Positions 9,263-21,692 of a stretch of 64,000 bases of DNA are shown in pieces (positions within the stretch are counted from its first letter, which is position 1; each line of letters begins with the position of its first letter). The notes beneath the pieces were generated by a model, which was not told the origin of the DNA, did no database searches, and saw only the letters and a list, made by a program, of their open reading frames with translations. The translations under genes were made by a program, and so were the position numbers. The DNA is from Iris pallida (Eukaryota; Streptophyta; Magnoliopsida; Asparagales; Iridaceae), in the NCBI GenBank assembly GCA_029216955.1, contig JANAVB010003400.1, forward strand, positions 14,313,132-14,377,131. The letters are read 5' to 3'.

Positions 9263-9266
<4 letters not shown>

Positions 9267-9274
9267 TTGACAAC

Positions 9275-10650
9275 CTATGATACCTACGCTCACTTGATAT
9301 CCATACTACATTAGATCATAGGATACACGAAATGCCTATGTCATATAGTAATTTTTCTAATTGAAACCAATACTTCACTATTAGACCAATTTACTAAATT
9401 CTAGAGTTAAAGTATTTCGTAGCCCTTTATATTAGCTTCCTAAAACTTCAAATGGATCGCATTTTCGTGTCTGGAAGCTCCCAGAATCACAAAAACACCA
9501 AAAACGTTCGTCTTTCGAACACCTGGCACTCAAACAGTTTTACAGAAAGTTCTAAAATAAATTTGTCCTATTAATATAATATTTGGAAAGCTAACTTCGA
9601 TATGGTTCTTTTTTAAAAAATAAAAAATTAATCAGACTCCTGAGTTAGGAGTTATGGCATTTCTAAGTTGCTATGGCTGCTAAAAATGAGGATGAATACT
9701 ATGACGAATATGGGCTATTTTAGACAAAAGAAGACATGTATACACCCAAATCTAATCGTGTGTATCATGAGATACCATGACACAAGATCACGTATCCTAT
9801 TTAGGACACATACACCCAATCTCGACTCAAAAAGGACAAAAATTCCTTTGGGCCATGTATCGAACACTTGGAGGTCACAAAATAGTAACAAATACAAATT
9901 CAGAATAAAATCAACCTACTCATGATAAAACCTAGATCTACCAAATTGAAAGCTTCTAATACCTAGATCTATCATTAGGAAGTCAAATCCACCTATGTGA
10001 AGGTTCCTATGGGTTCAATGGATGTTCCTAACCATGAAATTGGTGAAGAATAGAGATTTACCCAACTTGTGTGTCCCTCCTTTGGAGAACTCTGAATTTG
10101 GACACGAAAGGGATGAGTTGGACATGATCTTCTAGGATGCTTCTCTCCTATGGATCTCCTTGTGCTCTCTAATGCTCTAGGCCTTCATGATGGTAAAGAT
10201 GAATGGAATTGGAAGAGGATTGAGTAAAATTGGTAGAAAATTGTGTTTGCTTGGAAAAGAAGAAGCTTTGGAAAAAATGAGGCTAATGAGTGAAATGAAA
10301 TGAATGGATGAATCCCTAATTAGAAATTATCTCTTGTAGTAAGATTTTGGTCATGCCAAAATATCAAGTTTGCCCCTCTCCATTTGTCATGAATGGAATC
10401 TAATTAACTAAAGGAAGGAATCTCTACAACTAAAAGGAATATTCATTTCATGACTACTAAACTTAATTAATTCTAATTACTAAAGTCATGACTAATAATA
10501 ATTAGCACTAATAATTTCAAAATCTAATTGTCTAGCTAGTAATTGACACTGATATAATTCTAGATAACCACTAATATAAAATAATATATATATAAAAATA
10601 ATCAACCTAAAAATTGCCAAAATACCCGTATGTTGAAAGTAGTAGTTACA
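9275..10650 (-). mobile_element. Probable decayed LTR remnant
   Basis: AT-rich, no ORF of note. The wording resembles minus-strand LTRs of plant Ty3/gypsy elements (TTAGGAGTTATGGCAT near 9645; CAAAATATCAAGTTTGCCCC near 10360; CCAAAATACCCGTATG near 10618). I see no TG/CA ends, PBS or target duplication, so limits and family are uncertain. Confidence 0.35.
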
Positions 10651-11930
10651 CCATCGTATAAGAAAAAGGGTTTAGTCTGGACACGTCTTCACAAAATGCA
10701 TGCCTCGACCAAATGAAATCAAACCGTAGCCTGACATTTTATTGGAAGACGTAGAGGACACGTATAGGAACTCATTAGTTTTTGTTTCGTATCAAACAGA
10801 TACTAAAAAGTTGGAAAAATGCATACACGAAGTGGACTAACCTGTTGTGTCTCACAGATTCGATCAATTCATGTTGCACCGACTTTGAAGCCTTGTGATG
10901 ATCAAACTAGGGGCTGTGATGACTCAGGGAGTTGTTGGGATGGAAGAGGGATGACTTGAGGATTTTGTGACGGAGGTGGAAGGGGTGGAAGAGTCGGCCA
11001 ATGTAAAGTTTCTGTTCAGAATCAGAATCTTGTGCGCACACATGTCCTGGAGATGTTCGTTCATTTTTTCTAGAGAAAGGAAGTGGACGGACATAATATG
11101 TTATTCTTATTTATGAAATCTATTATTTTAAATGCTTGGGATTTATTAGGATTTGGTTTGGTGATAATGAGAGAAGATTTGATATTTAAATCAAAAGATA
11201 CAAATAGATATGTCTAAGAAGGTTTAAATGTATTTCCAAATTAGGAAAGTGGTTATGGAATTTGATTTGAATTAGATTGAATTAATGTATGCACACTAAT
11301 TCACAAAAATTAGTAAAAAAATATGTCTAATAGGTTTGGGTACCCTAGAATAGGCTCTGCGAACCCTACTTGGACTAGTTTTGGGTCAGTGGAATTATTT
11401 GGATCGATTTAAGTCCAATAAGTCTATAGTTGAGTCTTGTATGCCATTTAAAAATAAATAGCACATAGAAACTCGATTGACTGGCACACCATTGGCATGT
11501 GTGTAGTAGGCTCAAAATATATCAAAATTATATATTGGGTCGTTTGGGTTGGATCAAAGTTGAGTCTTGAAATTAAATTAGAAAATACGAAAAATAATAG
11601 ATTGGAAACTGGCCTAAATTAACCCAAAGTTGTGTGACAAAAATAGAATAAAAGAATATAAATTTGAGTGGGATATGATATATTAAAGTGAAGATAAACT
11701 TCTCTAGATCAAAATATATGAAGGACGTTTCGAGAGATTGACATTTCTTGTGCTAAAAAATCATAGCTACAGAAAAGTACATAAAAACAAAACTAATAGT
11801 ATTAAAATATCTATGGATAAATCATTTATTTTAAACAATTAAAATAAATCCTAGAAATCCAAGGGGATTACATTGGCCGATGTCACCTCTGATGTCAGCA
11901 CTACCTCTCTATCTGGGTTGTTGCACCCAC
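10651..11930. other. Non-coding, AT-rich, nothing recognised
   Basis: No ORF over 60 codons with family resemblance, no strong repeat and no element end. Probably old transposon debris. Confidence 0.4.
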
Positions 11931-14080
11931 TGTCACGACCCACACCCGATGTCAGGGCACAAGGATGTGGGTACGTCTAGACTACGCTATAGCGTCGGCG
12001 GTAGAACGATATCTAGGTTTACTATGCTTACTAATACATCTCACGAATATGTATCACAACCTGTCTATGACATCTCTACTCCAAAAGGAGGACAAAAATA
12101 ATGATACTCACAAAAAACTATAAGGAAGATAGATGGCACGATAATAACATAAAAGATATGAAATGATAACCCATAGGAAGATTAAAAACATAGCGTAATC
12201 CAAAACCACGACCGAATTATCTCATCGGAGGTCCTCTGTACGATCTGGACATCTTTTTACGTGTGTCCCCAAGTCCGCATGACCTCCTAGAACCATCAGG
12301 GCCAACGCCTGCCTGCGTCCTCTCCCCACGGTTGCCATTCGAGCATTTCTGACCTCCTCCTCCCGATCATGTGTCTCTTCCACCCAGTCCACCACGACCT
12401 TCCCACCGCCGCTCTAGCATCGAACTCAATTGGACTCACGGCTCTGTTGAGTCCTTTCCATACGATCGCCTCTAGTTGCAGTGATCCACAAGATCTGTAC
12501 CGAGTTTCCTTCGTCGTTGTTCTTTTCGGCTATTTCCTCGATCTGCTCCCTATAAACTGCTCTAGTTCTTTTTTTTTTTAAATGAATGGTGAGTTTCTCT
12601 CTTTTCTTTGTTGGTAGGGATTAGCTTGAGTTTTTTTATTAATGGGCTAAGGGACTAGGCTCAGGCCATGGACCAATGGAGAGGGTAGAGAAAATTGGTT
12701 TAGGTTAGTTTTATGGATTAGGCTTGGGCCAATTAGATTTGGAAATTTAATTTAATGATTTATTTGATATGGGTTGGGCCGAGCCCAGAGGTAGAACTGA
12801 AGCCAGATTAGTTTAGTTCTACTGAATTTTAATTTGGTTTCACATATTATAAGATTTTGGGTCGGGCCATTGGTAATTGGAAGTTCTGAACTAGGCCATA
12901 TATGGGCCAACTTTTATTCAAGCCGGCTTTGTGGGTTTAGTTTAATAGTTTAGATAATTAAAATTTAGAACTAAAATCTTGTGGGCTTGATAAAGAATAT
13001 ATTGAGTGAGTTCGGCCTGGAAGTATTTTGGGTAATAATGTTTTTAATTCGTTTAATAAGACCTTAAAGAATTTATTGATCTTAGAGTAAAATTAGGCCT
13101 AGGCTTATTTTGAGGAACTAATATAGAGGAATCTAATGATTTTAGTTTGTATTTTCATATGTTTGGAATAGGAGCTACGTTAGCGAATTGGACCTGAGGC
13201 AAATATACTATGACTTGAAGTTCTACATTGTATTACTGTCTTGCACTCCATGTTGGACACTTGGTCGACACGGAGTTATTGATATTGATTGTATTTATTG
13301 TTTCTATATTGTACTTATTGTTCATTGATTGATTATTTATACATCGGGGTATTGGAGAAAATTTTAATTTACATGTGATAAAACCCCCTTAGTGTAATAT
13401 TGTTGTCAACTTAATCCAACCCCGTGTACGTGTGGTTAAGCCATACCGCATTCTATTATTCTATTGTACTTACCAGTCGATCACATGTAGATTAATATTT
13501 CAATCACTTTTGTATTGATTGATAGTTCATTGTTTCAGTTATTGTACTATTTTTCAGTTACGAGTTTGTCCATACCATTATTGTTGCATTATATTGTTAC
13601 ATTATATATGTTCACTTTGTAGTGTTATAATTTGCTCCTTTCCTAACTAGATATATTGCAGGTGATAATGACTTTTACCTTAGCTTTTATGGCTTACAGG
13701 ACGAGGTGATAGAAATAGTTGGCATGGAGGCTACACGAGTATCAGTGATGACCAAGGACTAATGATTTATAGATTTACATTCAGACTTGATGATGATGTA
13801 CATGTTATGGATGATTGTACCTATATTGATGTTGCTTTACTATTTTACCGGATTTATCTTCGGACATGTTTGTAAAGGATGCACTAAAGAGAGAGAGTAA
13901 AATGTGTGATTATGTGGTAATTTGATATTCGGCACATGGTTAGTAGCTGCGATGAGAAATTTAATTCATAAGAATATTGGAGATTATTGAGGTCTAGACA
14001 GTTCACTACCGCTGGTTCTGTAGCGTAGGCTGGACGTACCGACACACTCGTACCCGATCATGCGGGTGCGGGTCATGACA
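11931..14080 (+). mobile_element. LTR remnant(s) bounded by inverted TGTCACGACC / GGTCATGACA ends
   Basis: The left edge reads TGTCACGACCCACACCCG and the right edge, reversed, reads TGTCATGACCCGCACCCG. Similarity continues for about 90 bp inward (TACGTC-AG-CTACGCTA, GCGGTAG, TCTAGG). Both ends also resemble the outer ends of the LTRs at 47345 and 55326. From about 12545 (CCCTATAAACTG) to 14080 the order of segments fits a plus-strand LTR. The first few hundred bases fit a minus-strand LTR end. This suggests two LTR pieces in opposite orientation rather than one LTR. No PBS follows at 14081. Confidence 0.45.
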
Positions 14081-14371
14081 CTATCTCAAGAAATTTTTAG
14101 ATCTTCGGTCATATAGTGCAAGTAGAAATAACTAACGTGTCAGTTGTAATAGTAGTCATACTAGGCTTTTGGTAGCCATTGATGATGCAAGGCCATTAGT
14201 CCAAATCTAGTGATCTCAGATAAATACTCATATGTGTTTTCCAGTATGTGTAGCTTGTCCCATCAAATGGAGGATGTTTATTTATTGAATGTCCTTCACC
14301 ATAGTTGGTGCTATCAAAAGGTATGTCATGGATCTACTCTTAGAATTTTAAATCCAAAAGATAAGAGCCCT

Positions 14372-15400
14372 TGCTCTGATGCTAGTTATAGGCAACCCTA
14401 GAGGGGATGAATAGGATAATAGCATAAACTACCAAATAAAAGACGTAAACTACTAAAAAATAACAATTATAAAGTAAATAAAAAGAGATATATAGAGATC
14501 AAGAACACAAACACAAACACAACAATTTAAAATGGTTTTCTTTCGTGAAGGCATTTCAGTCCCGGGTACTCTTGTTTGATATTTATCCACTATTTGACAA
14601 ATAGCTTTACAACACGAGCTTTGATCTGAATGGCTCGTTGACTTCTTACAACCACGAGCTTTCATTCGAAGATTGGCGACTTTAATGTCGAAATGAGAAC
14701 AACTTGGAAATCCAAGTTTTACAACTCTTAAAATGACTTCTAATCGAACCACAACTAATATTTAGAAGACTATAGTTGATCTTGATGGTGAGAAGGTTTA
14801 AGAGCTCAGAATATCATTATATATAAAATGTATTTAATCGATGAATGAAATGGTAGAAATCATGAGTCTATAATCCGGATTTGGTCAGAATTCGTCCCAT
14901 GTTCAGAATTATAGTCGTTTTGAATGTATTCGAACGTTATAATATGCAGTTACCTTGAAATTAGTCCATACCAAACCGAATTCGGTCCGAGATCGATCCC
15001 AATTTGCCTTTCTAAATAGAACCATTTGTTTGAAATATGCTAAGTTCTGTCCGAGTTCGGTCAAAAATCGAATTCGGTCAGAATTTGTTATTTTAAACCA
15101 AATCGTTTTGTTGGACCAAATTCGTTCAACTAGGATTGATTTTATGGAAAGATTAGGTTCTATTCGTAGTGCCACTACGAAATTGATTTACATTTGATCC
15201 TATGAAATAAATAAGAAAAATATATAACAAAATGTAAAATATGATCCGCAACTTTGATGATGACTCGATGTAGAATTGCACTAGCTCGAGTTTATCGATG
15301 TCATCATCATATATCACGTCATAGTTTATCATTATCAAAATCTAGCTGACTAGATGGGTCAACAATATTGAGGCTCATGCCTTAGCCAAATTATAGCTTT
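14372..15400 (-). mobile_element. Probable Ty1/copia LTR remnant with adjacent PBS-like site
   Basis: Plus strand 14372-14415 reads CTTGCTCTGATGCTAG followed by GCAACCCTAGAGGGGATGAA. Reversed, this is an LTR end followed by a decayed tRNA-iMet-type site (AGCATCAGAGCA against TGGTATCAGAGC). Inside, the word AATTCGGTC or TTCGGTCAGAATT recurs around 14890, 14975, 15055 and 15070, as in some copia LTRs. The far end is not defined. Confidence 0.4.
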
Positions 15401-15549
15401 ACTTTAGGCGACACTAGGGAAAAAATACTTGACAAAGTATTGCTTCTAAAAAGTTATCATTACGGTAATGCTAGTGTTATGGCGATTCTAGTACCTCTGT
15501 CTTTGCTTTTGGCAAGGCTAATGCCTTAGACATTTTTGTTGGTATATTA

Positions 15550-15750
15550 CAAACTTCACGTTCTTATGAACTTTGGGTTCTTTTGAACTTCAAAATCAAG
15601 ATGAACTTCAAGCTCTTATGAACTTCAAGTTTTTCTGAACTTCAGGTTCAAGGCGGGTTCACATATAAACTGCAGGTTCAAGATGAACTTCACGTTCTAT
15701 TGTTATGAACTTCAGGTTTAATACAAAAAATTTATGAACTTTAGGTCTCA
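15550..15750. repeat. Degenerate short repeat of GAACTTCAGGTTC
   Basis: Variants of (T)GAACTTCA(A/G)GTTC recur about nine times with irregular spacing of 18-35 bp. No ORF. Confidence 0.65.
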
Positions 15751-15889
15751 TTTTTTGCTTCTAGCAAAATGCTAAGCTTTTACAGGGCTGTCGTGGCAAG
15801 GCTATGACTCCGTCAAATTTTTCTTATCAAAATATCCTAACTATGGAGCTAAAATTTAACCTCCCACTATATTTCTGGGTATGGTTTAC

Positions 15890-16250
15890 TACGGCCAAAC
15901 TAAATTGCGTGGAGCAGTGCTCTACATGGCTAGATTTTGCAGAGTTGTTCTATTCCAAGGAGTTGCTAGATTTTGTTGGACAGTCTCTATTGGGCTAGCT
16001 ACAATGGAGCTGTGCCATTTTGTAGAGTTGCTATATTTTGTGGGCTACTGCTCTGTTGGGCTATATTCTACAGAATGGGGAGCTATGTATTTATGTAGAG
16101 TCTCTATATTCCATAGGACAATGCTCAGCTAGGCTAGATTCCATGGAGTTGTGCCTTTCTGTGGAGTTAGTATATTTTATAAAGCATTGCTCTGTTGGCT
16201 ACATTTGACTAGGATAACTCCATTCAGCGGATGTGCTACATTCCATAGGA
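15890..16250. repeat. Degenerate repeat array with TGGAG-TTG-CTATATT words
   Basis: Segments such as GGAGTTGCTAGATTTTGTTG, GAGTTGCTATATTTTGTGGG and GGAGTTAGTATATTTTATAA recur, each followed by a GC(T/A)CT(G/A)TTGG(G/C)CTA-like phrase. Periods are irregular. Short ORFs over the array are repeat products. Confidence 0.6.
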
Positions 16251-16264
16251 ACCGTACACCAAAA

Positions 16265-16545
16265 TAGTCGTTTCCTAACGACTATAACCATTAGGAAAAA
16301 ATTCGTAGCATTTTTTTACTGTTGGAGATTAGGCGTGAAAAATTTTCCTAATGATAATTGTAACGGATTTTTTAGAATTAATTAAATTGGTAAATAAAAT
16401 TTTCTAACGGTACAAATGTGTTGGCAATTTCCTAACGGTATAAAGGCGTTCGCAAATAAAATTTCCTAATGGTAGAAAAGTGTCGGTAAATAAAATTTCC
16501 TGGCGGTAGAAAACTGTTGGTAATCGTTAATTTGCATCAGTAAAA
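16265..16545. repeat. Subterminal-type repeats TTTCCTAACGGTA
   Basis: AAATTTCCTAACGGTA-like units recur at roughly 26-35 bp spacing near 16400, 16430, 16465 and 16497. An inverted pair (TTTCCTAACGAC and CCATTAGGAAAA) lies at 16274-16302. Arrays like this are typical of subterminal regions of DNA transposons. I could not find a matching opposite end. Confidence 0.5.
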
Positions 16546-17069
16546 ATTGTTAGGAAACTTAACATACCATTGAAATTCCAACATTTTTTTTTACTCTTTC
16601 AAAGGAGAAAAAATATTTTAAAAATATATGTGCCTCTTTTGAGCCTGAACTTTTAACTTTCAATTATCAAAGAATATTCATTATAAAAATATAATTTATA
16701 CAAAACAATTTGTACATTCACATTCAAAATTAATAAACAATACCATTAGTTGCATTTATAAATAAAAAAATTCACAATTACAATTATTTTTTATTAATGG
16801 TGTCTCACCATATGCATTACATAAGCTTTTGTGGTACAAAGAGAAAAAGATCCAACCAAAATTTATAGACCAGCGGTTGTATAACCAACCAAAATTTATA
16901 TAACCAACCAAAATTATATGCATGGCCAAACAAGAATGAGAGACTCCAAGCCTTCTTTCCCTTGAGCTGATCCATTGCATTTAGATTTTGGCCTCTTCCT
17001 CACTCTACCCACTGGAGAGGAACACAATGGCATGCACCTCTACTCTGACACTCTACAAATTTCTCTACA
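16546..17069. other. Non-coding stretch, nothing recognised
   Basis: AT-rich. It lies between the subterminal-type repeats and the PABP fragment and may belong to the same transposon or to the flank of the captured gene. Confidence 0.35.
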
Positions 17070-17710
17070 CAAATACCTGTAGCCTTGCTCTTCTACCTTC
17101 TTTGCATGCTTTTCTGTCTTCTTTGCGTTGAGCAACTGCAACATACAGAGGTTTGCTTCTAATCATTTTCTAATTCAATTCCCAAGTTAAAGAAAAAATA
17201 AGTGGAAGAATAAATTAGTATAAAAATAATTCAAAGGTTCAAGGATATCACAAAATATGATTGCCAACTTACAGCACGAGACTTCAGGAGCCAAGAAAAC
17301 TACAACACCAGATCCCCTAGTATGCCATTCGAATCCTGCATAACCCATATAACAACAAATTCAAGCAATCTTTCCATCCAAAAACAATCATCCAAAAAAG
17401 ACTAGGACACCAAAGGACTATGTCACCTTGCAAGTAAGTGTACAAAACTTCGAGAACAGTTCTCTAAGTTTATCATCCCAAATAACTATCATCCAAGTGG
17501 TTTTAGTACAAGTTCACCCCTTCATATTTGTCAGCAACTTCCTTGGCACTCTGATTAAATTGCCCTTTCAGTTCTACCTCCCATTCAGATTTTTATGAGC
17601 TTTTCCAACATACCAACTCCTTGTCATCATTTTCTTCCCATTCAGCTCCTTAACAGCTCGAGTAGCAGCTTCGGGCTTAACAAAATTAACAAAGCCAAAA
17701 CAAAATAATA
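17070..17710 (-). pseudogene. Poly(A)-binding protein (PABP) gene fragment: end of RRM3, linker, RRM4
   Basis: Reading the minus strand, 17580-17705 gives FGFVNFVKPEAATRAVKELN and SWYVGKAHKN (RNP1 and end of an RRM). After a frameshift come ELKGQFNQSAKEVADKYEGV and NLY-stop-NHLDDS (17425-17580), the linker and start of the next RRM. DSNGI, a frame slip and RGSGVVVFLAPE (17285-17345) form its RNP1. SKPLYVAVAQRKEDR, a six-residue insertion and RRARLQ (17070-17166) form its end. The order matches plant PABP RRM3-RRM4. Intron-like gaps remain between blocks, for example a GTAAGT after the RNP1 block, so this derives from genomic DNA, not a processed transcript. Stops and frameshifts make it non-functional. 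PABP binds mRNA poly(A) tails in the cytoplasm. Confidence 0.8.
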
Positions 17711-18729
17711 CTTTGTTGAGAAATGTCTTACATAGATAACGAATAAAGATGCGAATAGATATTAAAGAACACAATTCATATTGAAATATAAATGAAGTTT
17801 TAGCATTAAAATCCAATAGTGGACAAAATCAATCAAATTATGTCCAATGCATCAATATCTACTAAAAACTTTTCCTATGAAGTACAAAAGTCTATGGGTT
17901 TTTAGTTTGTCTTGCATCTATTTTTTGGCAGTTCTCATAGGAAAGACAATTACAATTTTTCCACTATCAGATGTTTCAACTGTAACAAAACGAGTCTTCT
18001 TACAACGAAGAAGCAAGTATTACCTATATGAGAACCTAATTGGTATCTCACCCTAGATAGGTTGTTGAACCATGACCATCCAATATTTATGACTTTACCT
18101 TATATGTTTCAAGATTGAACCTGTGATACATATATCAAGTTGAAGTCTCCAAATTACAACACTCAGGGATCATAACTACATCTCCAGCATAAAATTGCAC
18201 AATAAACTGTTACAATCCTATTGAACAAACCGTTTTATGTATCCTAAAGTAAGAATAAACAAATCCATTTGTCAGGTTAATTTACATTATAGCCATATTT
18301 GATACCTCGGAGGTGATTTCTAATTTTGAATCTAATTTCAAAGCCACTAGTCTGACGTAGAAAGATATTTATCATTAATAAATATTACTCAGATGCATCA
18401 AACCTAATTTTCATATGCTTAACTCCATATGCATCAAAGCTGAAAAAGATATTAGAGATGTTTAAAATATCCACTCACGCAAATGACTATGTAAACCTTG
18501 GATATAATACTTGCCTACCAAAAGGAAGGTTTAATCAACCAAAGTAACAATTTTTAGAAAACTTAATTTTACTCAGTACATGCATCCTTCATTGCATGTT
18601 ATCTTACAGGTTGACTTTCAACACATATATAGGTCAATTAGATTCATAGCCCTTACTAGATTTGAGCATGAAAGCTATTAAAATGAACAAAGTTTGCCAC
18701 CTTTTAGAGATATGTGAACTTTAAGGATA
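17711..18729. other. Non-coding stretch up to element A
   Basis: AT-rich with short frames only. It may contain further intron sequence of the PABP fragment, but I recognise no upstream PABP exon. Confidence 0.35.
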
Positions 18730-18734
18730 TCGAC
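18730..18734. repeat. Target-site duplication of element A, left copy (TCGAC)
   Basis: TCGAC precedes TGTCACGTCCC. The right partner is TTGAC at 27221-27225. The single C/T difference falls at a CpG. Confidence 0.65.
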
Positions 18735-20554
18735 TGTCACGTCCCGAGTCGACAAACCGTTCATCCCTGCTGTTAATTTGCCGAATCGATCGTCCTCGCT
18801 AAGGCATGATGTCGTACGAGTCTGGAATTGCACTCGTACAAGGCAAGAACTTTACGTTGATTATTATATTGAAACACCAAGTTGAAACTTCACAAATCAT
18901 ATCAAATTGAGTCGTAGTATAGGAAGATAGAAATATGCCTTTCATTCATAGCTTGCAACGAAGTGCAAGTCGTAATTACATTGGATGCCGTTGCGGCTAC
19001 ATTGATTGAAAACAAAAGAAATATACTCGACAAGCTGCCTGAACTAACACTTGTTGTTCCATACATTCGCCCCTTTATACATAAGCCTTCGATTGAATTG
19101 GCTTCAAAATACTTCAGTATAGGAAGAGCTTCAAAATGTCTCTCCGTACTTCAGCTTCAGTTTAGAGCTACCGTCACACCTGGGGAATTGGGGAAGGGGA
19201 TTAGCACACTTGCTAAGTGGACGAGACGAACCCACTCGTCTAAACCGACTCTGATTGTTAAGGTAGGCATGCTTTAGGGTTGCCTTTCTATTTAGAACTA
19301 AATGAATTCAGTTCATATTGACAGCCATCTTTGAAGTAATAAAGCATACAGTAAAACATAGTGATTATTCACAGTTCTTACCACAGCCGTGCTCGTCCCT
19401 GCATAAAAACAGAGGTAATACTTACTACCTGCATAAGACAATAGGTGAGCATGCTACTATCTTATATGTGCGGTCACTAGTGTTACACACTACTTGGGAC
19501 TATCTCAACGACATTTCGGCTCGTTCAGTCTAGGTTGCAAGCCTGACCGTCGGTCCCGCAATGCATCAGTGCCGAAGCACGATTATTCATTCCCCCTAGG
19601 TCGATTCGATTCCGATGCCCTGGATACCGATTCGAGAAAAATCAAACTTGTGCACAAGTTGTCCATGACCATGCCAATGCGTGAATAATTTAATATATGC
19701 AAACAGTTTTGTATAGTGCAGACAGTATTAAACGGCATTATCATTTCTCCCAACTCATGCAACGATTCATTTTCTCCAAATCCGTACTCCCGATTTAGCG
19801 TCCCGTAGGCACCAAATTGCCCGAGGCATCATAACCCACGATCGACGTTTCATATTATTTTGCAGTACGTGAAATAATCTATATTTTTACTAGAACCTTA
19901 AACTTTCTCGTTTATGTGAGAAACTTATATTTTCAGAGTAGATTACTCTAAATCGATACATTTTTCCTGAGTTCTTGACCTTAGTGGATTGGCATGCTTT
20001 TAACTTGGCATCGTCGATTTGAATGAATTCGAGGTAAAAGAATTTTGTTTGCGGGACAGAGTAGAAAAGTAGGGGCCGAATCACCCACCAAGTTCTTTGA
20101 TCGTGCCGACCGTCGAAGCGCTTCTCAACGTTCAAGCTTTAGTTACACGAGCTCCTGCAATGGCACCAACACTTAGTTAGGCTTCCTTCTTTATTTCTTC
20201 GCTTCGAAATTTGTAGATTGCATTCAGAAAATGACGCGAAAGCACTTCATCAAACCAAGCGGCAAAAGTTCCATGAAAACCATACAGCGGTCCGATCCCG
20301 TCGAAGGGACTCTTATATAGAGCTCACTCGCCGAGACGCAGTCCGCTGCATGTTGGACTTATTCCAACAGAAATCGTTCCGTTAGTTGGATCGATTCTCG
20401 TAACATCCATCCAAATCGATTTGATCGATGCTGCAAGGTGTTATCGTTTACCAAGCTCAGCGATCGAGTCAGATGGCCATCTAAGTTCCCGACCGATCTG
20501 ACTCGGCACAATCATATTATGAAGTCTGTCGCTTATCGAAAGCGGGGCGCTACA
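18735..20554 (-). mobile_element. 3' LTR of element A
   Basis: 1820 bp, TGTCACGTCCC to GGGGCGCTACA on the plus strand. Direct repeat of 25404-27220. The minus strand holds a TATA box CTATATAAGA at 20311-20320. Confidence 0.9.
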
Positions 20555-20575
20555 TAATATCCCACTAAAAATAAG
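20555..20575 (-). other. Purine-rich tract region next to the 3' LTR of element A
   Basis: The minus strand reads TTTTTAGTGGGATATTATG directly before the LTR start TGTAGCGCC. AGTGGGA is the purine-rich core expected for plus-strand priming. Confidence 0.5.
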
Positions 20576-20612
20576 TTGTCCTGAAACTTAAGAACAAGGA
20601 TTTGACCTTAAA

Positions 20613-21035
20613 TTAGGCAAACAAGGAAGGGTACTTCTCCTTCATCTCCGCCTCCATTTTCCACGTCGACTCTTCAACTGAATGGTTCCGCCAAAGCACG
20701 CGGACCAAGGACATCGACCGATTTCGTAATACCTTCTCCTTATGGTCCAAAATTTGAATAGGCTCCTCCGAGTAAGACAAGTCAGTACGTAGCTCCAACT
20801 GATCGATGCTAACCATGTGATTTGGATCGTGCACGTATTTTTGAAGTTATGAGACGTAGAAAACATCGTGCACATCAGCCAAGGCAGGAGTTAGTGCGAT
20901 CCGATAAGCAACCGTTGCAACTCGCTCGATGATCTCGAAGGAGCCTACAAATCTCGGGCTCAACTTGCCTTTAACACCGAACCGCATCACACCACGCATG
21001 GGTATTACTTTCAGAAATACATGGTCCCCAACCAA
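20613..21035 (-). pseudogene. pol: Integrase C-terminal region and chromodomain of element A
   Basis: 20847-21035 reads VGDHVFLKVIPMRGVMRFGV and GKLSPRFVGSFEIIERV, the GPY/F-type C-terminal module of chromovirus integrase, ending HDVFYVS and a stop. The next frame, 20613-20834, holds YVHDPNHMV, PIQILDHKEK, LVRVLWRNHSVEESTWK and the end KYPSLF. This is a chromodomain (R-N-x-S/I, L-V-x-V-L-W, E-E-S-T-W-K) that would direct integration to modified chromatin. One stop separates the two pieces. Confidence 0.85.
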
Positions 21036-21050
21036 GAATTCTAGCGGTCG

Positions 21051-21690
21051 TCAACGAAGATCTGCATAGCTCTTTTGTCGACTTTCTGTGATACGTAGTA
21101 TATCTCGGATCAAGCGGACCTTCTTGACGGCCTGCTCCACCAGTTCCTGTCCAAGCACTTGTCGCTCTCCGACTTCATTCCAGCATATTGGTGAACGACA
21201 CTTCCTCCCGTAGAGCGCTTCATATGGAGCCATCTGAATGCTCGACTGATAACTGTTGTTATATGCAAACTCTGTAAACGGCAAATGTGTATCCCAACTA
21301 GTCTTTAGATTGATCGCACACAGATGCAACATATCCTTTAAGATTTGATTTACCCTCTCCGTCTGACCGTCTGTCTGGGGGTGGTACGCAGAACTAAAAT
21401 TTAGTTTGGTCCCCATCGCCGCTTGTAGGCTCGTCCAAAAATGCGATAGGAATCGACCGTCTCTGTCCGAAATTATTGAGGCCAGTACCCTGCACAATCG
21501 AACAATCTCGTCGATATAGATTTACGCTAACCGATCGACGCTCCATCCTACTTTAATTGTAATGAAGTGAGCCGACTTGGTCAATCTATAAACAATGACC
21601 CAAATCGTATTATTCCTCCACGACGTCTTCGGAAATTCTCCAATGAAATCCATCGAGATGTTTTCCCACTTCCACTCGGGAATGGCGAGG
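21051..21690 (-). pseudogene. pol: Integrase catalytic core of element A
   Basis: The block 21500-21690 contains SMDFIGEFPKT (first catalytic Asp) and RLTKSAHFI, then a stop at about 21520. 21051-21497 continues with IISDRDGRF (second Asp), HPQTDGQTERVNQ (catalytic Glu) and FTEFAYNNSYQSS, ending YADLR and a stop. The D-D-E triad is present but split by the stops. Confidence 0.85.
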
Positions 21691-21692
21691 TT

